Source: Cocos nucifera (lineage: Eukaryota; Streptophyta; Magnoliopsida; Arecales; Arecaceae). From it: a DNA stretch of 64,000 bases. Made by a program: the position numbers and the translations under genes. The notes under the pieces are model-generated. The model ran no database searches, was not told the DNA's origin, and saw only the letters and a program-made list of their open reading frames with translations. This document shows, one piece after another, positions 31,854-43,001 of the stretch (position 1 is its first letter; each line of letters opens with the position of its first letter). The stretch spans positions 166,501 to 230,500 of the forward strand of contig QRFJ01000380.1 of assembly GCA_006176705.1 (NCBI GenBank). The letters are read 5' to 3'.

Positions 31854-34800
31854 ATGTCTGCGTCCAACCCACTGGCACGTATCCTAGACACACATAGACT
31901 GACTGGACCCAATTATAAAGATTGGCTCAGGAACTACAAAATTGTTTTGGGTTCAGAGAAGTTAACACATGTTTTGGACCAGGACCCTCCCACCTTACCA
32001 GCTCGTCCATCCACTGAACAGAGAGCGTCTCTGGAAAAATGGATTGACGAAGACAATAAGGCCAGATACTACATGTTGGGCTCGATGTCTGATGAGCTCC
32101 AGCGCCAACATGAAGATATCGGGACTGCTCGCCAAATGTTGGCTCACCTGCAGGAGATGTTTGGTGAACAGAGTCGCGCAGCCAAATATCAAGTCACGAA
32201 AACGACTTTTTAAGGCTAAGATGCGTGATGGGCAGTCAGTCCAAGATCACTGTCTGACAATGATCAAGGACATGGAAGAGCTTGAGAAGCTCGGTGTGAA
32301 GTTGGACTTGGATTTGCAGAATGATATTATTCTGCAATCCTTGACTGATGCATATGGGCAATTCATCATGAATTACCACATGCATAAACTTCAAAATTCC
32401 TTGGCCGAGTTGATGAATATGCTGGTTACCGCTGAGCTTTCTATGAAAGGTTCTAAAGGCTCAGTTCTTGCTATGGAACGGACTTCTTCCAAAAGAAAGT
32501 CTTATGGAAAGAAAAAGAAGTCTGTGAAAAAGCAAAAGGTAGAAGGATCAAAGAAGAAGAAGGCAGAACCGAAGAAGAAGGTCGATGGCAAAGGAAAGTG
32601 TTTCCATTGCAACAGCGACGGCCATTGGAAGCGGAACTGCCCTACTTACCTGGCCACCCTAAAGAACAAGAAGGAAGGTCCTTCTGGAGGTATGCTCGTT
32701 ATTGAGTCTAACCTTACGGTTTCTTCTGCATCCAGTTGGGTGCTTGACTCTGGTTCTAGTGCTCATCTGTGCACTTCTATGCAGGGTCTTGAGGATAGCA
32801 GGAGGCTGAGGGATGGAGACATGATCCTACGCGTCGGTAATGGAGCAAGAGTTGCTGCAGTAGCCGTGGGAACATACCCTCTGCGATTACCATCTGGTTT
32901 AGACTTAGTTTTAAAAGACTGTTATTATGTGCCTGCAGCTAGCAGGAATTTGATTTCTGTTTCATGCTTAGCACAAGAAGGTTATGTGATCACCTTCTTT
33001 AAGGACCATTGTAACATTCTTTATGAAAGAAATAAAATTGCAAATGGTTTCCTTGTTAATGGTCTTTATCAGTTGCATATTGATGTACCTATTTTAACTA
33101 TCGAGCAAAACGTGAATGCCAAACGACCTAGGGATAGTCCAAACGACAGATATCTATGGCACCTGAGATTAGGTCATATAGCAGAAGATAGGATTAACAA
33201 ATTGGAGAAAAATGGGCTATTGAGTCCATTGACTTTTGAGTCATATCCAACTTGTGAATCTTGTCTTCAAGGCAAAATGACTAAACTCCCTTTTGTTGGA
33301 CATGGGGAGAGGGCCACAGATCTCCTTGCCCTAGTACATACTGATGTGTGCGGCCCATTCGATGTGCCGGCTAGAGGCAATTTTGTCTACTTCATTACCT
33401 TTACCGATGATCTGTCTAGGTATGGGTATGTGTATCTTATGAGACACAAGTCTGAAGCCTTTTGAAAAGTTCAAAGAATTCAGACATGAAGTAGAAAAAC
33501 AAAACTGGAAAACCCATTAAGGTTCTTCGATCAGATCGAGGAGGTGAATACCTTAGCCGGAAATTCCTAGACTATCTTAAGGAAAATGGCATAGTCTCTC
33601 AATGGACTCCACCAGGAACACCTCAACTCAACGGGGTTTCAGAACGGAGAAATCGGACTCTATTGGATATGGTTCGATCCATGATGAGCTTCACAGACCT
33701 CCCAGATTTTCTTTGGGGACATTCATTATTAACTTCAATCTATTTACTGAATAGGGTTCCCTCTAAAACCGTTCCTACCACACCGTATGAGATATGGCAC
33801 GGTAAGAAACCAAGTCTGAGTCATCTCAGAATTTGGGGTTGTCCGGCTCATGTCAAAAGACAACAAGCGGACAAGTTAGAGTTTAGGTCCTTTAGAGCTC
33901 GATTCATAGGATATCCTAAAGAGTCATTAGGATACTATTTCTACATTCCAGAAGACCACAATGTGATTGTGAGTCGACATGCCATATTTCTTGAAAAATA
34001 GTTTATTCAAGATAGTGGCATTGGAAAGCAGATTAAGCTTGATGAGAAAGTCTCACAAGCAGAACGAGCTAAGGACCAAGTGGAACCAAATCAGGTTGAG
34101 CCAATAAGAACACTACCTCCTCCACCTCGTAGATCGGAAAGAGTTTCCCATCCCCCTGAAAGATACTTAGGTATTATTTCAGAGGATGTAGAGGAAATGT
34201 TCCTCATAGGTAATGGTGCTCATGGTGATGATCCCAAAACCTACAACGAGGCGATATCAGATATCGACTCCGAGAAATGGCTTGAGGCAATGAAGTCAGA
34301 AATTGACTCGATGCACTCAAACCAAGTCTGGACCTTGGTAGATCCACCAGAAGGTATAGTACCTATTGGGTGTAAATGGATCTTCAAGAGAAAGATTGGT
34401 GCAGATGGGAATGTGGAGACATTCAAGGCTAGACTGGTGGCAAAAGGTTATAGTCAACGCGAAGGCATTGACTATCAGGATACCTTTTCCCCGGTAGCTA
34501 TGCTAAAATCCATCCGCACATTGCTTGCTGTTGCAGCCTATTTCGATTATGAAATATGGCAAATGGACGTGAAAACGGCATTCCTAAATGGATATCTTGA
34601 GGAAGATATCTATATGGAACAGCCGCTAGGTTTCACATCCAGTGATACTGATCACAAGGTTTGCAAGCTGCAAAGGTCCATATATGGACTTAAGCAAGCA
34701 TCTCGGAGCTGGAACACTCGTTTCAATGATGTGATCAAAAAGTTTGGTTTCATCAAAAATGAAGAGGAACCATGTGTTTTCAAAAGGGTCAGTGGGAGCG

Positions 34801-35802
34801 CTGTTGTCTTCCTCGTATTGTACGTGGATGACATCCTCCTTATTGGGAATGATATTCCCATGTTGACATCAGTCAAGATGTGGTTGTCCAAGGAATTCTC
34901 CATGAAAGACCTAGGTGAAGCATCCTTTATTCTAGGAATTAAGGTCTATAGGGATAGACCGAATAGGATGCTAGGACTTTCACAGAAGATGTACATAGAG
35001 GAAGTACTAAAGAGGTTTAGTATGGAAAACTCTAAGAGGGGATTAATACCCTTCAGACATGGTATTCATCTTTCCAAGAAGATGTGCCCCAGCACACCTG
35101 AGGAAATAGAACGCATGAGCAAGATCCCTTATGCTTCTGCAATAGGGAGCCTCATGTATGCCATGCTATGTACACGACCTGATATAGCCCATGCTGTGAG
35201 TGTCACAAGCAGATATCAGTCAAATCCAGGTGAAGAACACTGGACTTCTGTGAAATGTATCCTTAAGTACTTGAGAAGAACTAAGGATATGATGTTGGTC
35301 TTTGGTAATGGAGAACTCCAAGTTCCAGGGATACACAGACTCGGACTTCATGTCCGATATAGATGATCGAAAGTCGACATCTGGAAGTCTGTTTGTGTGC
35401 AATGGTGGAGCTGTCAGCTGGAAGAGTTCCAAGCAAACTGTGATAGCAGATTCCACCATGGAAGCAGAATATATAGCTGCATCAGAGGCTGCAAAGGAAG
35501 CATTCTGGTACAAGAAGTTTGCTGCAGAAATTGGAGTAATGCCATCAGATGCCATTCCTCTTTACTGCGACAACAATGGCGCCATAGCCCTTGCTAAGGA
35601 GCCGAGGTCTCACCAGAAGTCCAAGCACATTGAGCGGCGATATCATCTCATCCGCGATTACCTTGAGAAAGGTTACGTTGAGGTCAAGAGAGTCAACTCC
35701 GCAGATAATGTGGCAGACCCACTTACAAAGCCGTTGGGCCAGCAGAAGATCGAAGCCCACCTTGAGAAGATGGGACTTAGACTTGTAGCCAATTGGCTTT
35801 AG
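31854..35802 (+). pseudogene. Inner copia-1 gag-pol, frameshifted
   Basis: A single polyprotein frame broken by a few +1 shifts. Start ATG at 31854 (MSASNPLARI). Gag runs to about 32640 and ends with an intact zinc knuckle CFHCNSDGHWKRNC (32599-32640). Protease VLDSGSSAHLC is intact near 32737-32770. The pre-integrase region has HLRLGH and CESC (33150-33260). The integrase core supplies D (HTDVCGP), D (RSDRGGEY) and E (SERRNR). Reverse transcriptase has YVDD at 34821-34832, and RNase H (35230-35802) has TDSDF, ADSTMEAEY and LYCDNNGA. Extra bases near 32200, 33460, 33505 and 35325 shift the frame, and an in-frame TAG lies at 33999-34001 between integrase and reverse transcriptase. All catalytic residues I looked for are present. 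The stop is at 35800-35802. Confidence 0.9.
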
Positions 35803-35816
35803 GACAAGTGGGAGAT
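35803..35816 (+). other. Polypurine tract of inner copia-1
   Basis: GACAAGTGGGAGAT lies between the pol stop codon and the 3' LTR. The AAGTGGGAG purine core is kept in every copia-1 copy here and is the expected primer for plus-strand synthesis. Confidence 0.75.
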
Positions 35817-38086
35817 TGTTAGATATATGTGCCCTAGAAGCCAGAATTGGCTGACACTTGTAATACACTTCTAGGGGCAAAATTATAATTTTGACTATAA
35901 TTAATGAAATGGGTTATTTTCTATCACACATGTGTATTTAGTGTCTGTGATACATCCTTTGAGTTAATGGTAATGATAATTCATATTTTCAAGAGTTGAA
36001 AATTTAAGACATGAATAATCATTATTAACTCATAAACAGCTCCCGACCATAGGATCATCACGAGGATGGTGATTGATCCGGAAGGTTGGTGTACGATCGC
36101 TTCTCTTTAGTAGATGAGTCTTGAGTCTACGGTGTGGAGACACCGGAGCGAGAGTACAGGTACTCGTTAGAGAACGAGGGCACTGAGCGTGACCACCTCG
36201 AGTAGTCATTAGGAAGTCTACCTTCTCGTCAATGACTGACTCGATGCTGCAGTAGTGTGTCTGGTTCTTTGACCTGAGATGCATCGGCAGTTCACCTTGA
36301 GGGTGTTATAGTTTGACTACACCATTACTCGGTCTCCTAGCCATATGGAACCCTGAGGTGTATGTTGGCTATAGACATGTTCATTGTAGGAACTGGATTG
36401 CATCAAGATGGGATCTATCTACCTCGGTGGTAGAGGAGTAGCCCTATGATGATCATGAGAATCAAGTCCAGAAGCCCATGGCCATGGCAGAGTGAAATAA
36501 TAGAAAGAGTTTCTATTTAGATTTTCACATTGGACTCGAATCGAATGATTACATCATATGACAGAGACTAGGGTTTGACGAGTTCACCTTAACCCTAATC
36601 TGATCGGGGCTCAAGATAGAAGAACTTAATCACACAGGTAGCTGCACCAAGAGGTTCGCATTCAGCTCTGATGGGTTGCCACCATATACTGCTAGGTGTC
36701 ACTGGTGGATTTTGGGAGCAATTAGAATGATTTAGATGATCGATCATTCTAGCTGTTCGAATCAGAAGAGTTCTGATCCATCGAAAGGAGTTTCGATGAT
36801 GTCTATGATAGAGATCATGACATATCCCATTACCATACAGAACTGAACCTAACTGGGTCACACAAACAAGGGTTTGAATCTGGTGATCATCAATTGAACT
36901 GATCTAGTTCAATTGATCTGAATGAGATTCAATTAGGTTCAAGGAAATCGTGCTAGCACTCGATTGAACCTAACGTTCTTCTTTTACTATCATAAATAAG
37001 TTGTCCTGACTGAGCCAAAGGAGTTTGTGCTCAATCAGAGGCCTTCATATGGTCTGACTGGAGGTTGTCCAAGTCAGAATAGGTTGTCTTATTTGTAAGA
37101 CATTACCTGCCATTTTTGGTCACCTGCCATTTCTTGTTCTTTGACTTTGGTCAAAAGTCTACCTTTGACTGGTCAAACGTTGACCATTGACCCTTTGACT
37201 TTTGACCACATGTCATGCACCTATTGGAGAGCTGGTGGGGGCTTGTCCCCCTGCCAGAACCTGGCAAGGAGAAGGGCGCACGCCAAGGGTGGCGTGAGCC
37301 CAAGTAGGAGGCGCCTAGGAGTCCTTGTTGGACAAGGACTCCACCTCCCTTTTGGATTCCAATCAGAGTTCTACTAAGAATCCAGTTTGACTGGTCTTAG
37401 GCGCCCTCTAAGGAGGAATCCAGGGGTCTCTATTCCAACCAATCAGATTTAGATCTGATTTCACAAAGGGTTGTGATTGGTTGAGAGGAAGAGGAGTTGG
37501 ATCACAAGAGGTCTATAAATAAGACCCTGCGCCCAACCCTAATTCTAATGAGATTTCCCATGCCCCAAGGCTGCCTCTCCCCTCCTTCTCCATGCCATAG
37601 TCTCTTCTCCCCTTGCTCTCCACGTCCAAAAGTGTTTTGGACTTAGTTTGGTGCGATTCAGATCAAGGAAAGGCGATCAAAAGCAAGAAGGCTGCGCTGC
37701 TGCAAAAGGACGACTGCAGATCTTCAAAAGAGTTTTGAAGATCCTCCAGATCAGATCCAGATCTGATTTTTGGAGGTGTGATAGAGAAGAAGAGGATCTC
37801 CAGATCCAACCCGAGTGGATACCGGTAGAGGCCAGGCGCTTGCGTGGCTAAGATCCAGAACCTTCCGCTGCAATCAGGATCATCTACAGGGTAATAGGAT
37901 TACCCAAATCAGGTAAATTAAATTTGATTTAATTTATCTTATTTTATTTTATTTATTAAAATAATAAGAATCAGATCTGAAATATATCAAGATCTGATTG
38001 AGATCAAGAGAAAAATTTTTGAAATATATCTCTTGATCTAATCAGATCTGGACGAACCTGGACCGGGAAATCAGGATTTTCCTTCA
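35817..38086 (+). repeat. Inner copia-1 3' LTR
   Basis: 2270 bases, TGTTAG...CCTTCA, nearly identical to 27706-29979. TATA box at 37514-37521 and W-box cluster at 37141-37207. Confidence 0.95.
37141..37207 (+). promoter_or_regulatory. W-box cluster in LTR U3 (inner copia-1)
   Basis: Six direct TTGACY cores (37141, 37165, 37180, 37187, 37195, 37202) and two inverted GGTCAA cores (37149, 37171) in 67 bases, about 310 bases upstream of the TATA box. TTGACY is the known WRKY-factor core. Its role here is inferred. Confidence 0.65.
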
Positions 38087-39757
38087 CATCTTTCGGTTTC
38101 CCCATTGGTGGTATATGATGATCATGAGAATCAAGTACAGAAGCCCATGGCCATGGCAGAGTGAAATAATAAAAAGAGTTTCTATTTAGATTTTCACATC
38201 GGACTTGAATCAAATGATTACATCATATGACAGAGACTAGGGTTTGACGAGTTCACTTTAACCCTAATCTGATAGGGGCTCAAGATAGAAGAACTTAATC
38301 ATACAGGTAGCTGCACCATGAGGTTCGCATTCAGCTCTGATGGGTTGCCACCATATACTGCTAGGTGTCACTGATGGATTTTGGGAGCAATTAGAATGAC
38401 TTGGATGATCGATCATTCTAGATATTCGAATCAAAAGAGTTCTGATCCATCGAAAGAAGTTTCGATGATGTCGATGATAGAGATCATGACATATCTCATT
38501 ACCATATAGAACTGAACCTAACCGAGTCACACAAACAAGGGTTTGAATCTAGTGATCATCAATTAAGTTGATCCAATTCAATTGATCTGAATGAGATTCA
38601 ATTAGATTCAAGAAAATCGTGCTAGCACTCGATTGAACCTAACATTCTTCTTTTACTATCATAAATAGTTGTCTTGACTGAGCCAAAGGAGTTTGTGCTC
38701 GATCAGAATCCTTCACTTGGTTTGACTGGAGCCTGTCCAGGTCAAAAAAGGGTTGTCTTATTTTGTAAGACAATACCTGCCATTTTTGGTCACCTGCCAT
38801 TTCTCATCCTTTGACTTTGGTCAAAAGTTGACCTTTGACTGGTCAAATGTTGACCATTGATACTTTGACTTCTATCCACGTGTCACGCACCTATTGAAGA
38901 GCTGGTGGGGGCTTGTTCCCCTATCAGAACCTAGCAAGCAGGAGGGCGCACGCCACCCTTGGCGTGTGCCCAAGCCGGAGGCACCCAGGAGTCCCTGTTG
39001 GACAGGGACTCCATCTTTTTTTTGGATTTCGATTAGACTTCTCCTAAGAACCAAGTTTGATTGGTCTTAGGCACCATCTAAGAATGAATTCAGGGGACTC
39101 TATTCCCACCAATCAGATTTAGATTTTATTTCATAAAGGATTGTGATTGGTTGGGAAGAAGAGTAGTTGGATCATGCATAGTCTATAAATAAGACCCTAC
39201 GCCCAACTCAAAAAGCATTGAAAATTCTCATGCCCCAAGGCTGCCTCTCCTCTCCTCCTCCATGCCAAGTCCATCTTCTCCCTCTCCTCTCCACACCCAA
39301 AGAAGTTTGGAATCCAAGTTGGTGCAATCCAGATGAGAGAAAGGCGACAAAAAACTAGAAGGCTGCGCTGCTGTAAAGGACAACTGCTGATCTTCGAAAG
39401 GTATTTTGAAGATCCTCCAAATTAGATTTAGATCTAATTTTTGAAGACGTGATCGAGAAAAAGAGGATCTTCAGATCTAGTTCGAGTGGATACCAATAGA
39501 GGCCAGGCACTTGCGTGGCTAGATCTGGAACCTTCTGCTGCTTACAAGATCATCAGCGGGTAATAGGATTTCCCTACATTAAGGTAAATTAAATTTGATT
39601 TAATTTATCTAAATTTATTTTAATTATTAAAATAATAAAGATTAGATCTAAAACATCTTAGATCTGATTTGGATCAAAGAGAAAAAAATTTAAAATATAT
39701 CTCTTGATTCGATCAGATCTGAATGAACCTGGTTTGGAAAATCAGGATTTTCCTTCA
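38087..39757 (+). repeat. Outer copia-1 3' LTR, right part
   Basis: After a 27-base unmatched junction segment, homology to copia-1 LTRs resumes at TATGATGATCATGAG (38114) and runs to TTTTCCTTCA at 39757. TATA box at 39184-39191. The two parts sum to 2141 bases, about 130 short of a full LTR, and the loss is at the insertion junction. Confidence 0.9.
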
Positions 39758-39762
39758 GACAT
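39758..39762. repeat. Target-site duplication GACAT, right copy
   Basis: Identical to 19139-19143. CACTA transposase coding resumes directly after it. Confidence 0.9.
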
Positions 39763-40708
39763 ATGTTTTGCTAAACTATACGAAGATTGACCCATATGTT
39801 CTGTAAGTGTTCATCACAATCTCATCTGTTTAATCACTTATTTTAGTATACTTATTTTATGCATGTTTAGGCAATATGATGAGATGCTGAAAGAAAAAAA
39901 TTCGAGCATAACTGATAAAGAAGTATCAAAACAACACTCAAAGAACTTTGTATGTTAGTTCTGTCAATTGGTCATTCAAGGCAGCGAGTCCATACCAAGG
40001 AAGCTGAGACCATTAGGTTATGGACCTAAAAAATACATGACATGCTATAGTGACTATAATATAAATAGTTTCAAATTTCACGCCTAGCAATATGAAAATT
40101 ATAAAAATATAATGAATAGTGGTGTATGTATAAAAGACAGTTAGTGGAAAGATAAGCCGGAGAGTGACTGCTATAAAATTCTTGAAGAAGTGATTAAGAT
40201 GAGCTACATTGGAGGTAATAGTATCATTCTATTTAAATGCCAATGGTTCGATACCGACAATGGTATGAAGGTTGATCCATGGCACAGGCTTATTGAGATC
40301 AAACATGGATCAAAAGCTTATGTCAATGATTCATTTGTACTAGCTAGACAAGCTGCTCAAGTGTATTATACTCTTTTTCCATCAAGAAAAAGAAGAAGAA
40401 AAGATTGGCGGACTATATGCAAAATTAAGTCTCGAGCTATTCATTACATATTCGAAGAAGAAGAAGAGCCCCAATTATCAAAATGCTTTCAAGAGGATAA
40501 GACAGTAGGAGTTCATCAATCCTTTGATGATGTAGAATTGAATGCGCCAGAAATACTTCTATGTGAAAATAGCCAACATGAGGAGGTAGATTCAACTAAG
40601 ATTATTTTAAAAGACAATCCTCTCCAAGAAGTGGAAGAAGAGGAAGAGGTGGAAGAAGAGGAAGAATTGGAAGAAAATTTCCAACGATACCAAACATCTA
40701 AAAATTAA
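39763..40708 (+). pseudogene. CACTA TNP2 transposase, 3' part (DUF4216-like)
   Basis: Continues the transposase broken at 19143: ...AET before the insertion is followed by YVLLNYTK after it, in frame once one GACAT is counted. A plausible 68-base GT-AG intron lies at 39803-39870, after which coding continues (QYDEML...). From 40190 to 40708 the frame is open and holds the DUF4216-type motif ILFKCQWFDT...GMKVDPWHRLIEIKHGSKAYVNDSFVLARQAAQVYYT, usual at the C-terminus of TNP2 proteins, then an acidic Glu-rich tail. Stops at about 39954, 40086 and 40141 interrupt the region before 40190. The gene is inactive but clearly the other half of 16658-19143. Confidence 0.88.
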
Positions 40709-41050
40709 GGTTGATGAGTAGTGCTAAGTATATAATTTTTGGATCATTTTAATTACTTGTCTTGCATTATTTCAAATCTTGCATTACCATCCATAATTAT
40801 TTAATTAATTTAGTGAATCTATTTATTTTTATTTTTAGAGAGCTTATATCATGTCTTCCAAAGGCTGGAGCTATGTCAGTCGAGGATAGAACTCTTGAGG
40901 AGAGAGTGATCGTATGGCCAGTTCCTATGGTTCTGCACCTCGTACACCAGATGGTAAGCTCTAATACTTTATATATTCTCATTTATGTTATTTTATTATT
41001 TATTATCTAATATAACATTCTTTATATTAGATTTTTTGCACTTAGGTTCG
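40709..41050 (+). other. Possible remnants of a second CACTA gene
   Basis: A short potential exon starting at ATGTCTTCCAAAGGC (about 40851) ends at CACCAGATG followed by GTAAGC, with an acceptor-like CACTTAG near 41045 and Gly/Thr/Pro-rich codons after it. CACTA elements normally carry a second gene downstream of the transposase. No domain is recognisable, and stops are present. Confidence 0.25.
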
Positions 41051-43001
41051 AAGGACAGGGGGTCACCAGTGACCCCACAATCCCATGCAGTAGTGGCTCC
41101 GGCTCTCAAGCACAATGTCATGGTACCTGGCTCATGGCACCTTTGACTAGGTCAAAGGATAGGCAGCTCATTTATATCCAAAGCCACTCGTAAGTATTGA
41201 AGGAATAGTGCAGGGCTCTAGGCATACTTTTCGAAAGTTTTTCAAAATTTGTGTACAGTGAAAGGCTAAAATTAATCTAATATTAATTTTATGCATGCTA
41301 TGATCAGATCATAAAATCTTACACTAGGATCTAAACTTGTCATATATGTATAGAAAAATATATGCACTCGATCAGCAAATCATATTTGCTGGTCAACTCA
41401 TGTTCAGAACACGATACCATAGCACGGGTAGACAATCTCTACAATCTAAAAATGCTGAGAAGAACCTCCTCACATCATGACATAGCCGTACTATCATCCA
41501 ACCTCTACAGATAGTCCATATGGAGCTCTTGATCCCGACCAGCTCCACTGGAGTGCTAGCTCCTCGCTAGAGCCTTCGAAGGTCGATCTTGATCGATTCA
41601 ATTGACCACCTTCTTTCGATCACCCGGATGCTTTAAAAGACTAGAGAATAGACTATGGAGGATGGTGAGGTAGTGTGAAAAATTTTGTGGTGATTGGATC
41701 CTTATAGAACTTAGACTGTCCACCTGAATCCTAAGTCAAAATCCTAGGGCCACCCACACCCGAAACCCTAATGCCCGAAAATGCTCTTACGCCCTCTCTC
41801 TTTCAATTTTTTCTATGAAATAAATTTTCACAGTAGAAGGACTCTCCTATTTGCATAAACCCCACTTAGATCCTATCTAAAGTGGATGACCGAAAGAAGA
41901 AAAAGAAACATGTGGCGTGAGAGGAATTAGTTGGCGTAGGAAAATCTTTCTCTCTTTCTTGAATTTTTCATGCCTAGAAGATGCACCCCCTCTCTAGTTT
42001 CTCTCTCCACAAACCCCTTCATGCACTCTCTCTCATGCTCCAAAAAAAATTCATCTTTAAAGGGGCAACACCTAGTGTGATTTGCGCGTGGAGTGGATAA
42101 GGGAGAGAGGTTAGAAGGTTTTAACCAATCCACTTGAATTCAAAATTCAAGTGGATGACTTATCCCCTTCCAACGCTAGCCCCAAGAGCATGACACATAG
42201 AAGGACTATTCTTCTACATGCCCACTCAGAAAAAATGCCAAAACAATGTGTGACAATTCAAAGAAGGCATGGGGAATAGATAAGGTTGAGATTAGTTCCA
42301 ACCTCTAACCTCTTTAAGTTGAATTCAGAGTTCAACTTAATTTGAACCCGTACAACTTTTGGACCAGGTCAAAAAAGAAAGAAGGGAGGCATAAACTCTG
42401 CTCTAGGCACAGAAAATCTCATGCACAATCCAGAGAAATGTGTGGAAGAGGGTGTGGAAAAGTCAAAGGTGATGGTGCAGGAAGATCTAAATTCAAATCT
42501 AATTTAACTTATCCAAATGAATTTTGTCCAAACTTATTTGTCAAACCCAATTAGATTATGATAAACCTAATCAAATTAGGCTTAGTCTAATTTGATTAAA
42601 TTCTAATAAAATTAGAAATCAATTGAGTCCAGGTCCTGATCAAATCAGGGTTGAATCTTCCATAACGATTAGGTCATCTCATAACCTAATCGAGTCAAAC
42701 CCAATCGAATCAAATTCAATTAGATTTGATTAAATCCTCATCACTCAATAAAATTGAGCTAATCAACAATCTAGTTACTAATTAATCTTTCAATAATATC
42801 AGAGTCCTAATTCGGTAGAACTCGAGAAGATAGAGTCGTAGTCCAGTGGGACTCTTAGTCATAGAGTCCCGATCTAGTAGGACTCTTGACCATAGAGTCC
42901 TAGAATATTAGGACTCTTGATTAGCCATCAAATTAGGTAGAAACTTCTATTGTGTATAACCCCATTGATTCAAACCCTATGCCAGTAGCATAGGAACCTA
43001 T
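41051..43001. other. Unassigned AT-rich repeat-like DNA
   Basis: About 1.95 kb with no reading frame of note and no recognised domain. Low-complexity TAATCAAATTAG-type runs (42540-42780) and the tandem 31-base repeat at 42799-42922 suggest an LTR or other non-coding part of a retrotransposon, possibly with the lost right end of the CACTA element. I could not assign it. Confidence 0.5.
42799..42922. repeat. 31-base tandem repeat, four units, each a hairpin
   Basis: Four adjacent 31-base units start at 42799, 42830, 42861 and 42892. Each opens with AGAGTC and closes with GACTCTT or a variant. In the last unit AGAGTCCTA and TAGGACTCT are perfect 9-base inverted arms around GAATAT. Units 2 and 3 keep 6-7 base arms, and unit 1 is the most decayed. 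Confidence 0.85.

Larger units (their letters stand above)
27706..38086 (+). mobile_element. Inner copia-1 element, young and nearly complete
   Basis: A 10.4-kb Ty1/copia element with both LTRs (2274 and 2270 bases), primer site, leader, gag-pol and polypurine tract. It sits inside the 3' LTR of the outer copia-1. The 5 bases on its left are CATCG and on its right CATCT, a 4-of-5 match for a target duplication. About 130 bases of the host LTR are missing on the right side, replaced by a short unmatched segment (38087-38113). LTR pairs differ by eye at roughly 8-12 substitutions plus several single-base indels, so this is the most recent insertion in the window. Confidence 0.9.
19144..39757 (+). 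mobile_element. Outer copia-1 element (interrupted)
   Basis: A complete Ty1/copia element with LTRs at 19144-21413 and, split, at 27236-27705 plus 38087-39757. About 10.2 kb remain after the inner element (27706-38086) is subtracted. It is flanked by GACAT and inserted in the CACTA transposase. The gag-pol gene is heavily mutated, so the copy is non-functional. Confidence 0.9.
15891..41050 (+). mobile_element. CACTA transposon carrying a nested copia pair
   Basis: Composite of the 5' terminus at 15891, the transposase at 16658-19143 and 39758-40708, and possible downstream exons to about 41050. Removing the copia-1 insertion (19144-39757) together with one GACAT copy joins the transposase in frame. 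The right end is not defined, because no TAGTG-type inverted terminus was recognised. The given end is only the last position with possible CACTA coding. Confidence 0.65.

Noticed and set aside
42342..42554. A 70-codon frame in the unassigned region.
   Set aside because: Chance-length frame, no recognisable motif, in non-coding repeat-like DNA.
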